From an uncultured Opitutia bacterium (GTDB taxonomy: Bacteria > Verrucomicrobiota > Verrucomicrobiia > Opitutales > Opitutaceae): a stretch of 64,000 bases of DNA. Below are positions 19,418 through 32,269 of this stretch, one piece after another. The stretch spans positions 1-64,000 of the forward strand of contig CAITWF010000009.1 in NCBI GenBank assembly GCA_903896015.1, written 5' to 3'. The translations under genes and the position numbers were made by a program. Under the pieces are notes generated by a model, which worked only from the letters and a program-made list of their open reading frames with translations, did not search any database and had not been told where the DNA came from. Each line of letters opens with the position of its first letter. Position 1 is the stretch's first letter.

Positions 19418-20239
19418 TCAGGCGACGACATTAACGAGTGTCCCCACCGGCTCAATCGTGATGCGGATTTCATCGCCGCTACGCAACGTAAACGAATCGG
19501 GCGGCACGATGCCGGTGCCCGTCATCAAGTAGCAACCGTGCGGAAACGCATTCTCGCGAAACAGCCAATCCACCAGCGACGGCAGCGGCCGTTTGATTTG
19601 CCCCACCGTTGTCTCGCCAGAAAACACCTTCTCTCCCGCCCGCCTGATCTCGATCGCGATCGTCGCTGTCGCGCCCGGCAGAGTGTCCGTCACCACGAGG
19701 CACGGGCCGAGCGCGGTACTGCGATCGTAGACTTTCGCCTGCGGAAGATAGAGCGGATTCTCGCCCTCGATGTCGCGCGAGCTCATGTCGTTACCCGCCG
19801 TGAAGCCGAAGATTTTTCCGGCGGCATTGACCGCGAGCGTGAGTTCGGGCTCAGGGACATTCCATTTTGAGTCGGCCCGGATGCGCACCGGCGACCCCGG
19901 CGCCGCAACGCGATGCGGCGTGCCCTTGAAAAATAACTCGGGCCGATCCGCGACGTAGACCCGATCGTAGAAACTGCCGCCGCCCGCATCTTTCGACTCC
20001 GCCATCCGCGCATCGCGGCTGCGAAAATAGGTTACGCCCGCCGCCCACACTTCCTGCGACTGCAGCGGTGCCAGCAAGTGCGACGGCGCCATCGCCGGGC
20101 GCGCCTGGTTCAGCGCTTCACGCACAAGCGCGATCGGATCGGGCGCGCTGAAGAGTTGGTCGAACGACAGCGCAAGCGCAGACCAACCTCGATCGTGTTC
20201 GATGAGAAGTCCGGCGGGAGTGGCGAAGAGGCGGAACAT
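19418..20239 (-). CDS. Fumarylacetoacetase-family protein, probable 2-keto-3-deoxyxylonate dehydratase
   Basis: The 273-residue product has the FAH C-terminal fold with metal-ligand acids in VPEPELTL and the AGNDMSSRDIEGENPLYLPQ block, which fits KDX/KDA dehydratases (XylX-like) better than true fumarylacetoacetases. The expected reaction is 2-keto-3-deoxy-D-xylonate (or L-arabinonate) to 2-oxoglutarate semialdehyde and water. It is the first gene of the operon with the semialdehyde dehydrogenase and xylonate dehydratase. The substrate is inferred from that context. Confidence 0.88.
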   Translation of the reverse strand: MFRLFATPAGLLIEHDRGWSALALSFDQLFSAPDPIALVREALNQARPAMAPSHLLAPLQSQEVWAAGVTYFRSRDARMAESKDAGGGSFYDRVYVADRPELFFKGTPHRVAAPGSPVRIRADSKWNVPEPELTLAVNAAGKIFGFTAGNDMSSRDIEGENPLYLPQAKVYDRSTALGPCLVVTDTLPGATATIAIEIRRAGEKVFSGETTVGQIKRPLPSLVDWLFRENAFPHGCYLMTGTGIVPPDSFTLRSGDEIRITIEPVGTLVNVVA

Positions 20240-20278
20240 GGCGGGGTGCGACGAAGTTCACAGCACATCTTGCCGCGT

Positions 20279-20318
20279 CCGACACGATCAAAAGCACCGC
20301 GATCGAATTTAGTGTCGG
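20279..20318. promoter_or_regulatory. Inverted repeat between divergent sugar-use genes
   Basis: The arms CCGACAC (20279-20285) and GTGTCGG (20312-20318) lie 26 bp apart within the 146-bp divergent spacer between the Weimberg-type operon and the CE15-like esterase. It could be an operator controlling both, but a 7-bp match alone is weak evidence. Confidence 0.3.
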
Positions 20319-20385
20319 CCGGCGCACCTCCGCCGCAATAACGTTGAGTGTTCGATGCGATTCCCGCCACCCTTCGCATCACCCG

Positions 20386-21855
20386 ATGTTCCGCTTCGCT
20401 CTGCTTCGACAGCCCGGCCCGACTGCCGCTCTTTTCGCCCTAATCCTCCACGGCGCTCTGCGTGCGCAAGTCCCGGCACTGCCCGCGGCACCCGACGCCA
20501 CCGCGGTCGCTGCTACGCGCCAGCGCAACGCCGAACTCGCCGCCATCGATCGTCGCGAAATGATGGCGCGCCTCGGCCTCTCGGAGCCTGCCGCACTGCC
20601 CTCGCCTGAGGACGATCCGCATCGCCCCGCCGGCGTGCATCACCCCGCCGACCGGCCGCAGAGTTGGACCGACGATCAACCGGGCCACTCGATCTCGCGA
20701 TCGGGTTGGGGTCATTGGACCAACTACGATCTCACAAAGTCCGCGGCCGGCCCGCTGCCCGATCCGCTCACGTTGAAAAACGGCGAACGCGTGCGCGATG
20801 TCGACGCGTGGTGGAAAAAGCGCCGGCCGGAAATCTTCGAGGATTTTCAGCGCGAGATTTACGGACGCATTCCCACCGCAACACCGAAGGTGAAGTTCGA
20901 AGTCCGCTCGATCGAGCCGGCCTCGCTGGACGGAACCGCCAAGCTAAAGCACATCATCGGCGTGATCGACAATGCGAGCTATCCCGCGGCAAAGCCCGAA
21001 ATCGATGTCGCGCTCTATACGCCCGCTCATGCCTCCGGCCCCGTGCCCGTGATGGTCGTGATCGGGGGTTTCGGTTTCGGCCTCCCGCCCGGTAAGGCGA
21101 CGCCCGCCGGACCGAATGCGCTTCAGCAACTGCTCGCGAAGGGCTGGGGCTGTGCGACGTTCAATCCGACGAGCGTGCAAGCCGACTCGGGCGCCGGTCT
21201 CAACGCCGGTATCATCGGTCTCGTTGGCCACGGCCAGCCGCGCCAACCCGACGACTGGGGCTCACTCGCCGCGATCGCGTGGGGCCTGAGCCGCACGATC
21301 GACTATTTCGAGACGGACAAGGACGTCGACGCGAAGCGCCTCGGCGTCGAGGGGCATTCGCGCTGGGGCAAGGCGACCGTGGTCGCGATGGCCTACGAAC
21401 CGCGCTGGGCGATCGGTTATTCGAGTTGCTCCGGCGAGGGCGGCACCAAGCTTCATCGGCACGACATCGGCGAATGCGTCGACAACGTCTGCGCCGCGAG
21501 CGAATACCACTGGATGGCGGGCAACTTCCTCAAATATGGCGGCCGTTGGGCCGCGCTGCCGATCGACCAGCATGAGCTCATCGCGCTCGTCGCGCCACGT
21601 CCGATTTTCGTCACTGGTGGCACCACGGATCTTTGGGCCGATCCGCTCGGCGAGTTTGAGGCCTGCGTCGCCGCCGGTCCGGTTTACCGGCTGCTTGGCA
21701 AGAAGGATGTCGGGCAGACTGAAATGCCCGCGCCCGATGTCGAACTCATCGCGGGCGACATCGGTTTCCGGTGTCACGCGGGCGGCCACACGGACACGCT
21801 CGACTGGCCGACTTTCCTGAAGTTTGCCGACAAATATTTCGCGCCGGCGAAATAA
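20386..21855 (+). CDS. CE15-like glucuronoyl esterase / carbohydrate esterase, exported
   Basis: The 489-residue product has a signal peptide (about 1-24) and a linker, then an alpha/beta-hydrolase domain. Nucleophile S325 lies in GVEGHSRWGKA. The downstream segment LPIDQHELIALVAPRP and DLWADPLGEF is typical of bacterial CE15 enzymes, and the candidate catalytic histidine is H464 or H468 (RCHAGGH). Where canonical enzymes read ESGCGG, this one reads CSGEGG (C348, E351), so the usual acid position holds Cys. CE15 enzymes cleave lignin-glucuronoxylan esters. Its divergence from a xylonate-degrading operon fits hemicellulose use. Confidence 0.86.
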   Translation: MFRFALLRQPGPTAALFALILHGALRAQVPALPAAPDATAVAATRQRNAELAAIDRREMMARLGLSEPAALPSPEDDPHRPAGVHHPADRPQSWTDDQPGHSISRSGWGHWTNYDLTKSAAGPLPDPLTLKNGERVRDVDAWWKKRRPEIFEDFQREIYGRIPTATPKVKFEVRSIEPASLDGTAKLKHIIGVIDNASYPAAKPEIDVALYTPAHASGPVPVMVVIGGFGFGLPPGKATPAGPNALQQLLAKGWGCATFNPTSVQADSGAGLNAGIIGLVGHGQPRQPDDWGSLAAIAWGLSRTIDYFETDKDVDAKRLGVEGHSRWGKATVVAMAYEPRWAIGYSSCSGEGGTKLHRHDIGECVDNVCAASEYHWMAGNFLKYGGRWAALPIDQHELIALVAPRPIFVTGGTTDLWADPLGEFEACVAAGPVYRLLGKKDVGQTEMPAPDVELIAGDIGFRCHAGGHTDTLDWPTFLKFADKYFAPAK

Positions 21856-21881
21856 AAAAGCGCCGCAGGAAAATGCGGCGC
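21850..21881 (-). terminator. Intrinsic terminator of ndk
   Basis: An 8-bp perfect stem (21860-21867 with 21874-21881, loop GGAAAA) is followed on the minus strand by CTTTTTTATT. It is well placed 28 bp after the ndk stop codon. On the plus strand the hairpin follows the esterase stop but lacks a good T run. Confidence 0.85.
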
Positions 21882-21908
21882 CGTTTCCGTCGGAAATTCT
21901 CTCGCGGC

Positions 21909-22328
21909 TCAGACCGCGAAGAGTTCCTCGGGCTTGAAGAAGCGCGCGAGTTCAGCTTTCCCGTTTTCGACGCTGTCCGACGCGTGGACGACGTTCTTCA
22001 TCATCTCCGTGCCAAAGTCGCCGCGGATTGTGCCTTTCGCGGCCTTGCGCGAGTCGGTCGGCCCGAGCAAGTCACGGACGCGTTGCACCACATTGTCGCC
22101 CTGCAACCCGATCATGATGACCGGACGCGAGGCCATGAAAGCCTCGATCTCGGGATAAAAGGGCTTGGTCGCTACGTGCGCGTAGTGTTCGCGCAGCAGC
22201 GCGGGCGCGAGGCGCGTCATCTTGCACGCGATCACGTCGAAGCCGGCAGCCTCGAAGCGGGCGAGCACGGTGCCCACCAGGCGCTTTTCCATGCAGTCAG
22301 GCTTAAAAATAACGAAGGTCTTTTCCAT
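21909..22328 (-). CDS. ndk: Nucleoside diphosphate kinase
   Basis: The 139-residue product has the usual family length. It has K9 in FKPDCM, the phosphorylated histidine H115 in NVVHASDS, and the G-D-F motif IRGDFG. It transfers the gamma-phosphate of ATP to NDPs to balance nucleotide pools in the cytoplasm. It is followed by a strong intrinsic terminator and lies 59 bp downstream of the epimerase gene. Confidence 0.97.
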   Translation of the reverse strand: MEKTFVIFKPDCMEKRLVGTVLARFEAAGFDVIACKMTRLAPALLREHYAHVATKPFYPEIEAFMASRPVIMIGLQGDNVVQRVRDLLGPTDSRKAAKGTIRGDFGTEMMKNVVHASDSVENGKAELARFFKPEELFAV

Positions 22329-22387
22329 ATGAACTGACCAAAGTAGAGAATCCGCCCGTCGGTTGGAAAGCCTAGACTTTTAGCGCG

Positions 22388-23284
22388 TCAGCCGGCCAGT
22401 GCCGCCCGAAGCGCGGGCGCGATGGCCGGGTAGCGAAACCCGTATCCCGTCTCGATCAAACGTGCCGGCCGCGCTCGCGTGCTCACGAGCAACGTCTCAG
22501 TCGCCATCTCCCCGAAGATCGCGCGCAGCACCCAGGCCGGCACCGGAAATAACGCGGGGCGGCCCAGCGCATCCGCGAGCGTTGCCGTGAACTCCGCATT
22601 CGTCACCGGCGCGGGCGCGACGACATTAATCGCTCCGCGACACTCCGCGCGATCGATCGCGTGCAGCACGGCGCCCACCACGTCGTCGAGGCTAACCCAG
22701 CTCATCCACTGCGCGCCCGCGCCGAGGCGGCCGCCCAGCCCGATTCGAAACACCGGCAGCATCTTCGCCAGCGCCCCGCCCTCGCGCGCGAGCACAACGC
22801 CGAAGCGGAGCAACACCGTGCGAACGCCAAGCCGCGCCGCTCCCTCGGCATTCGTTTCCCAAATCAAACACGTCTCCGGCAGAAACCCGAGTCCCGGCGG
22901 ACTCGCTTCGGTCACCTCGGAGTCACCCGTTTCGCCGTAGATTCCGACCGCCGACGCGTTGACGAACACTGCCGGCTTGCGCGCCAGCTTAGCGCACGTA
23001 GTCACGAGCGTGCGCGTGGCCTCCACCCGGCTGCTCAGGATTCGCTGTCGCCGCGCCGCCGTCCAGCGCCCGCCGGCAATATTCTCACCCGCGAGATTTA
23101 CGATCGCATCCACGCCCTCGATCGCCGTCGGGTCCAGCTCGCGCATTGCGGGTTGCCAGAAAATCTCGCCCGGCTCCTTGGCCGGACGCCGCACCAACTG
23201 GCGGACGTCATCGCCGCGTTCGTGCAGCGCCGCCACGAGCGCGCGTCCGATCAAACCCGAGGCTCCGGCGACGACGATTTTCAT
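22388..23284 (-). CDS. TIGR01777 (SDR39U1/YfcH) family NAD(P)-binding epimerase-like protein
   Basis: The 298-residue product has the N-terminal Rossmann motif GASGLIGRAL, the family motif INLAGENIAGGRW-type segment (VNLAGENIAG), a YGETGDSEVTE segment with WE downstream, and the conserved C-terminal DUF1731 region ending in FRYP. Members are extended SDR proteins of unsettled biochemical role. The start codon overlaps the stop of the photolyase gene by 4 nt, so they are co-translated. Confidence 0.92.
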   Translation of the reverse strand: MKIVVAGASGLIGRALVAALHERGDDVRQLVRRPAKEPGEIFWQPAMRELDPTAIEGVDAIVNLAGENIAGGRWTAARRQRILSSRVEATRTLVTTCAKLARKPAVFVNASAVGIYGETGDSEVTEASPPGLGFLPETCLIWETNAEGAARLGVRTVLLRFGVVLAREGGALAKMLPVFRIGLGGRLGAGAQWMSWVSLDDVVGAVLHAIDRAECRGAINVVAPAPVTNAEFTATLADALGRPALFPVPAWVLRAIFGEMATETLLVSTRARPARLIETGYGFRYPAIAPALRAALAG

Positions 23285-24732
23285 GCGGTGGCGCGAAGTT
23301 TTTTCAACGCCGCAAGCGCCGCATCGCGCGCCGTCCCGTGATCAACGATCGGAGGAGGATATGTTTCGCCGAGCCGCACTCCCGCCTCGGCGAGCACGTG
23401 CATCGGTGCTTCCCATGGAGCGTGAATGTGCTCGGCCGGCAGCCGCGCGAGTTCCGGCACCCAGCGCCGGACGTAGTCGCCGTTCGCGTCGAACTTCAGG
23501 CCCTGCAACACCGGCGCAAAAATTCGAAAATACGGCGCCGCATCCGCACCGCAGCCCGCGCTCCACTGCCAGCCGAGTGTGTTGCTCGCAAGATCGGCGT
23601 CAACCAGCGTGTCCCAAAACCACGCCGCACCGTGCGTCCACGAGAGCCGCAGGTGCTTTACTAGAAACGAGGCGACGACCATCCTCAAGCGGTTGTGCAT
23701 CCAGCCGGTCTGCCAGAGCTGCCGCATCCCGGCATCAACAATCGGATAACCCGTCTGACCACGCTGCCACGCCCGCAGTTTTTTGCCGTGCGCATCCTCC
23801 GCCCACGGGAAACGCGCGAACTCCTCCCGCAGCGGCGACACCGGCGTCGTCGGAAAATGAAACAACAGGTGATGCGCGAATTCCCTCCAGCCAACCTCCG
23901 CGAGAAACACCCGCGCACCGTTGCTGGGCGGAAACACCCCGCTGTCCTTCGCGAGCGCCTTCACCGCCGCCCAAATTTGCCGCGGCGACACTTCGCCAAA
24001 GTGCAGCGCGGGCGACAGCATCGACGTGCCGTCACGATCGGGAAAATTGCGTGCGTCCGCGTAGTCCTCCATCGCGCGCGCCGCGAAAACTTTCAGTCGC
24101 CTTGCCGCGCCTTCCTCGCCGGGCTGCCACACGGCGCCGAATCCGGCGTCCCACGAAATCGTCGGGAGCAGTTTCAACTCCGCCAACTCCAGCGATCGGG
24201 GCCAGCGCCACGGCGATGGGAATTCCGCCACCGCCAGCTTGATCGGTGCCGCGACCGGCAGTGTGAGGCAGTGGCGCCAATAGGGCGTGAACACCTGAAA
24301 CGGTCGCCCCTGCTTGTTCGTGATCGTGTGCGGCTCGTTCAGCAGTGCGCCGTTGAAACTCTTCACGTCGATTCCATTGGTCGCCAGCCGCGCCTTTATC
24401 GCGGCGTCGCGCGCGATGGCGGCGGGCTCGTAGCGCCGGTTCCAAAACACGGCCGTCGCACCCACCGCCTTGACGATCATTTCGAGTTCATCGGCCGCCT
24501 CGCCGCGCGCCAGCGTCAGCCGCGAGCCGCGTTCGCGCAGACTGGCATCGAGCGCCGCGAGCGAGTGATGCAGCCACCACCGGCTTGCGCCGCCCGGCAC
24601 CCAGCGCCCTTCGCCAACCTCGTCGAAAATGTAGACCGGCACGATCGGCCCGCCGCGCGCGATCGCGGCGTGCAGCGCAGGATTGTCCTGCAGGCGCAGG
24701 TCGTGGCGAAACCAGACGATCGAGGGAGTCAC
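23281..24732 (-). CDS. phrB: Deoxyribodipyrimidine photolyase (class I CPD type)
   Basis: The product has 483 residues from the GTG at 24732, which gives the canonical beginning TPSIVWFRHDLRLQDN; no ATG is better placed. The N-terminal antenna-binding domain (about 1-130) is followed by the FAD domain with GTSMLSPALHFGEVSP, GQTGYPIVDAGMRQLW, WMHNRLRM and DADLASNTLGWQW. It repairs UV-induced cyclobutane dimers with blue light. It is probably in one transcript with glgA upstream and the epimerase gene downstream. Confidence 0.95.
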   Translation of the reverse strand: MTPSIVWFRHDLRLQDNPALHAAIARGGPIVPVYIFDEVGEGRWVPGGASRWWLHHSLAALDASLRERGSRLTLARGEAADELEMIVKAVGATAVFWNRRYEPAAIARDAAIKARLATNGIDVKSFNGALLNEPHTITNKQGRPFQVFTPYWRHCLTLPVAAPIKLAVAEFPSPWRWPRSLELAELKLLPTISWDAGFGAVWQPGEEGAARRLKVFAARAMEDYADARNFPDRDGTSMLSPALHFGEVSPRQIWAAVKALAKDSGVFPPSNGARVFLAEVGWREFAHHLLFHFPTTPVSPLREEFARFPWAEDAHGKKLRAWQRGQTGYPIVDAGMRQLWQTGWMHNRLRMVVASFLVKHLRLSWTHGAAWFWDTLVDADLASNTLGWQWSAGCGADAAPYFRIFAPVLQGLKFDANGDYVRRWVPELARLPAEHIHAPWEAPMHVLAEAGVRLGETYPPPIVDHGTARDAALAALKKLRATA

Positions 24733-24793
24733 AGTGCGGCGAAGTGAATCTCCTGATTCGCGCGAAGCCGGCGCTTGGATGCGACGGCGACGC

Positions 24794-26236
24794 TCAGAGC
24801 GAATCCGAGTAGAGCTGTTCGTAGCCTTTCGCCGCCTTCGCCCAGCCGAAGTCACGCGCCATGCCGCGCTGCTGCGCCGTGGCGTAGCGCGCCTTGTCGG
24901 CGAACAGCGCCAGCGATCGACCGAGCGCCTCGCGCAGGCTTTCGGCGGTCGGCGCGCACATCAGGCCCGTGCCCGTCGCGGGATTCTCATCCACATCGCT
25001 CACCGTGTCCGCCAATCCGCCCACGCGGCTCACGATCGGAATCGTGCCGTAGACCTGGGAATACATTTGGTTGAGTCCGCACGGCTCGAACTTCGACGGC
25101 ATCAGGAAAAAATCCGATCCCGCTTCGATCAGATGGCTCATGCTTTCGTCGAGCCGCGCGCTCAGGGAAATTCTCTCCGGCGCCTCCGCGGCGAGTGCCT
25201 GCATCGCATCCTGGAGTGCCTTGTCGCCCGCCCCGAGCACGACGAGGCGGCAGTCGGTGCCGAGGAAAAAGTCGCGGTTGTCGAGCACGAGGTTCACGCC
25301 CTTCTGCTCCGTGAACCGCGCGACCATGCCATAGATCGGACCCTTGAAATTGGCCGCGAAGCCGCAGCGCTTCAGCAGTTCCGCACGGCACGCCAGCTTG
25401 CCCGCCATGTTGGCCGGCGAGTAACGCGCCGGCAGCAGCGCATCGATCGCGGGATTCCAGATCGCGGCATCGACGCCGTTCAGCAGCCCCACGATATCCT
25501 CCGTCCGCGTTTGCGCCACACCGTCGAGCCCGCAGCCAAATTCCGGCGTCTGGATTTCCTTCGCGTAGCGCGGACTCACCGTCGTCACGCGATCGGCAAA
25601 CAGGATGCCGCCTTTCATCAGGTTGATCTGCGAATAGTATTCGAGGCCGTCGATGTTATAGAGTTCGTCCGGCAGGTTCGTGTGCGCGAACAGCGTCGCC
25701 GGGAACAGCCCCTGATACGCGATGTTGTGGATCGTGAAGACGGTCTTGAGTGCAAGCGTGACGTTGTGGCGCCGCTCCGCATCGCGCACGAGCAGCGGCA
25801 GCAGCGCCGCCTGCCAGTCGTGCGCGTGCACCACGTCCGCCTGAATGTCGATCAACCGCAGCGATTCGACCACGCCTTTGCAGAAAAAGATAAACCGATC
25901 CGCGTTGTCCTCGTAGTCACGCTCGCCGTTGCCGTAGGGCGCCGAGCGATCGAAATACTCTTCGCGGCAGATCAGAAAAACCCGGAGGTTTTTCCGCGGC
26001 GAAAACACCCGCACTTCGCCCGCGACAAATTGGTCACCCATCTCGATCTTGAGGCGCAGCTTGCGTTCCGCGCCGGCTGCATCTTTGTGTGCCAGAGCCG
26101 CCCGGTAGCCGGGCAAAAATACCGACACTTCGTGCCCGTTGTCCGCCAGTGCGCCTGTGAGCGCTCCTACCGCATCTGCGAGTCCGCCCGTCTTCATATA
26201 CGGGAAAAGCTCGCTGGCCGCATGAACGATTTTCAT
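24794..26236 (-). CDS. glgA: Glycogen synthase (ADP-glucose glucosyltransferase, GT5)
   Basis: The 480-residue product has the N-terminal KTGGLADAVGAL motif for ADP-glucose binding, HAHDWQAALLPLL, and the C-terminal SKFEPCGLNQMY and GGLADTV segments of GT5 bacterial glycogen synthases. Length matches the family. It extends alpha-1,4-glucan chains in the cytoplasm. No glgB, glgC or glgP lies in the window. It diverges from rnr with a 76-bp spacer that should hold both promoters. Confidence 0.96.
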   Translation of the reverse strand: MKIVHAASELFPYMKTGGLADAVGALTGALADNGHEVSVFLPGYRAALAHKDAAGAERKLRLKIEMGDQFVAGEVRVFSPRKNLRVFLICREEYFDRSAPYGNGERDYEDNADRFIFFCKGVVESLRLIDIQADVVHAHDWQAALLPLLVRDAERRHNVTLALKTVFTIHNIAYQGLFPATLFAHTNLPDELYNIDGLEYYSQINLMKGGILFADRVTTVSPRYAKEIQTPEFGCGLDGVAQTRTEDIVGLLNGVDAAIWNPAIDALLPARYSPANMAGKLACRAELLKRCGFAANFKGPIYGMVARFTEQKGVNLVLDNRDFFLGTDCRLVVLGAGDKALQDAMQALAAEAPERISLSARLDESMSHLIEAGSDFFLMPSKFEPCGLNQMYSQVYGTIPIVSRVGGLADTVSDVDENPATGTGLMCAPTAESLREALGRSLALFADKARYATAQQRGMARDFGWAKAAKGYEQLYSDSL

Positions 26237-26312
26237 CGCCCAAACGTAGGCCGCCTATTTGCTGAGTCCATTCCGAAAGCGCCGCCTGCGCGCCGCGCCA
26301 TCCAACTATTAC

Positions 26313-28769
<2,457 letters not shown>

Positions 28770-28807
28770 TTTTGCTTTTCTCGCGCATCGGTGGTTAACT
28801 GCGGGCG

Positions 28808-29341
28808 ATGAAAAACTACGACTTTGCCCAGAAATTTCGCGCGCTTTACGACAAGGCCGTCGGGCTTTACGCCAAGGGTCAGCGCGGCGCGGAGACGTTT
28901 TTCTCCGCGGACGAGTCGGCGTGGCTCGCCGCCAATGGGCTCGCGGCACAGAATTTCTTCGACTACGCCGAGGATCACGCCGGCTACGGCGAGCCCGGCC
29001 CCGACAACGCGCTCGCGATCGAGATCGTGCGCCGCGACTACTTTCTCACGGCACAGCAGCGCCAAGCTTCGACGGTCGTGCTCGACGTGGTCAGAATGCC
29101 GGCCAAGAGCGACACCGTCCGCGGGATCGATTGGCTGCCCCGGCTTATCCCCAAGGCGAAAGCCAAGCTCCGCGGCGAGTTGCCTACCTCGCTGATGTAT
29201 TGCTGCGGCGGCGATCGGAGTTTTTTCAAAACCCACGACATTTTCCCAGCAGAATTTCTCTCCGTCGCCTGGCGGCACGAGCACAACGACAACGCGATCG
29301 TCGAGTGGGTCGTGCAGCGCAGCGTGGCGGCGAAGAAGTGA
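28808..29341 (+). CDS. DUF5069-type protein
   Basis: The 177-residue product has no signal peptide or membrane helix. The central GIDWLPRLIPKAKAKLRGEL segment and CCGGDRSFF are what I know from DUF5069 proteins of Verrucomicrobia and Planctomycetes. The C-terminal VAWRHEHNDNAIVEWV is predicted helical. It lies 38 bp after rnr and probably shares its transcript. Function is unknown. Confidence 0.75.
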   Translation: MKNYDFAQKFRALYDKAVGLYAKGQRGAETFFSADESAWLAANGLAAQNFFDYAEDHAGYGEPGPDNALAIEIVRRDYFLTAQQRQASTVVLDVVRMPAKSDTVRGIDWLPRLIPKAKAKLRGELPTSLMYCCGGDRSFFKTHDIFPAEFLSVAWRHEHNDNAIVEWVVQRSVAAKK

Positions 29342-29371
29342 CGAACGGCCCGGCGCGTATTTTAACAACGG

Positions 29372-29405
29372 ACCGCGGCTCACTCGTTGACCGCGGTTTG
29401 TTTTT
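29372..29405 (+). terminator. Likely intrinsic terminator after the rnr transcript
   Basis: A 7-bp stem (29372-29378 with 29391-29397, 12-nt loop) is followed by TTGTTTTT. It lies about 30 bp after the DUF5069-type gene and before the molybdenum hydroxylase operon. Confidence 0.7.
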
Positions 29406-29468
29406 CGTTACGGTCAGCAACGTTTTCTGGCGCTCCCGCGTCTCGCTCGTCAGCTCCCCACTCTTCTC

Positions 29469-29983
29469 ATGAGCAAATACACTCTGACTGTTAACGGCCA
29501 ATCCCGCTCCGTGGAGGCCGCTCCGGACACTCCCCTCCTTTGGGTGCTCCGCGATCATCTCGAACTCGTCGGCACGAAATTCGGCTGCGGCGTCGGCCAG
29601 TGCGGTGCGTGCACCGTGCACGTCAATGGCGTGCCGACCCGCGCGTGCCTCACGCCCGTATCGACCGTCGGTCGCATGGCGATCACCACGATCGAGGGGC
29701 TCGATCCGAAGGGCGCGCACCCGCTCCAGCAAGCGTGGTGCGAACTCGACGTGCCGCAGTGCGGCTACTGTCAATCGGGTCAAATCATGACGGCCGCGGC
29801 GCTGCTCAAGAGCAACCCCGCGCCGAACGACGAGGACATCGACGGTGCAATGGCCGGCAATCTGTGCCGCTGCGCGACCTATCTCCGCATCCGCTCGGGC
29901 ATCAAGCGCGCCGCCGAAATCGCCGCGACCGCGACCGCCGCGCCCACGGGCAAGCCGCTCGTTACGACCAAAGGAGGCCAGCA

Positions 29984-29987
<4 letters not shown>
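29469..29987 (+). CDS. [2Fe-2S] subunit of an IorA-type molybdenum hydroxylase
   Basis: The 172-residue product has the two-cluster layout of xanthine-oxidase-family small subunits. The plant-ferredoxin cluster is in [12 protein letters not shown], with its last ligand in TRACLTP. The second cluster lies in CGYCQSGQI and [10 protein letters not shown]. It passes electrons from the molybdenum site of the large subunit, whose start codon overlaps its stop by 4 nt behind a strong AAAGGAGG ribosome site. There is no FAD subunit gene, as usual for the IorAB type. Confidence 0.94.
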
Positions 29988-32209
<2,222 letters not shown>

Positions 32210-32235
32210 TCGACACGAACGCGAAACACTTCCGA

Positions 32236-32265
32236 GGCCGCGCGGCAACGCGCGGCCTTTTTTTT
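32236..32265 (+). terminator. Strong intrinsic terminator after the molybdenum hydroxylase operon
   Basis: A 9-bp perfect stem (32236-32244 with 32249-32257, GCAA tetraloop) is followed by eight T residues (32258-32265). It ends just before the convergent DNA polymerase stop codon. Confidence 0.92.
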
Positions 32266-32269
32266 CGCC

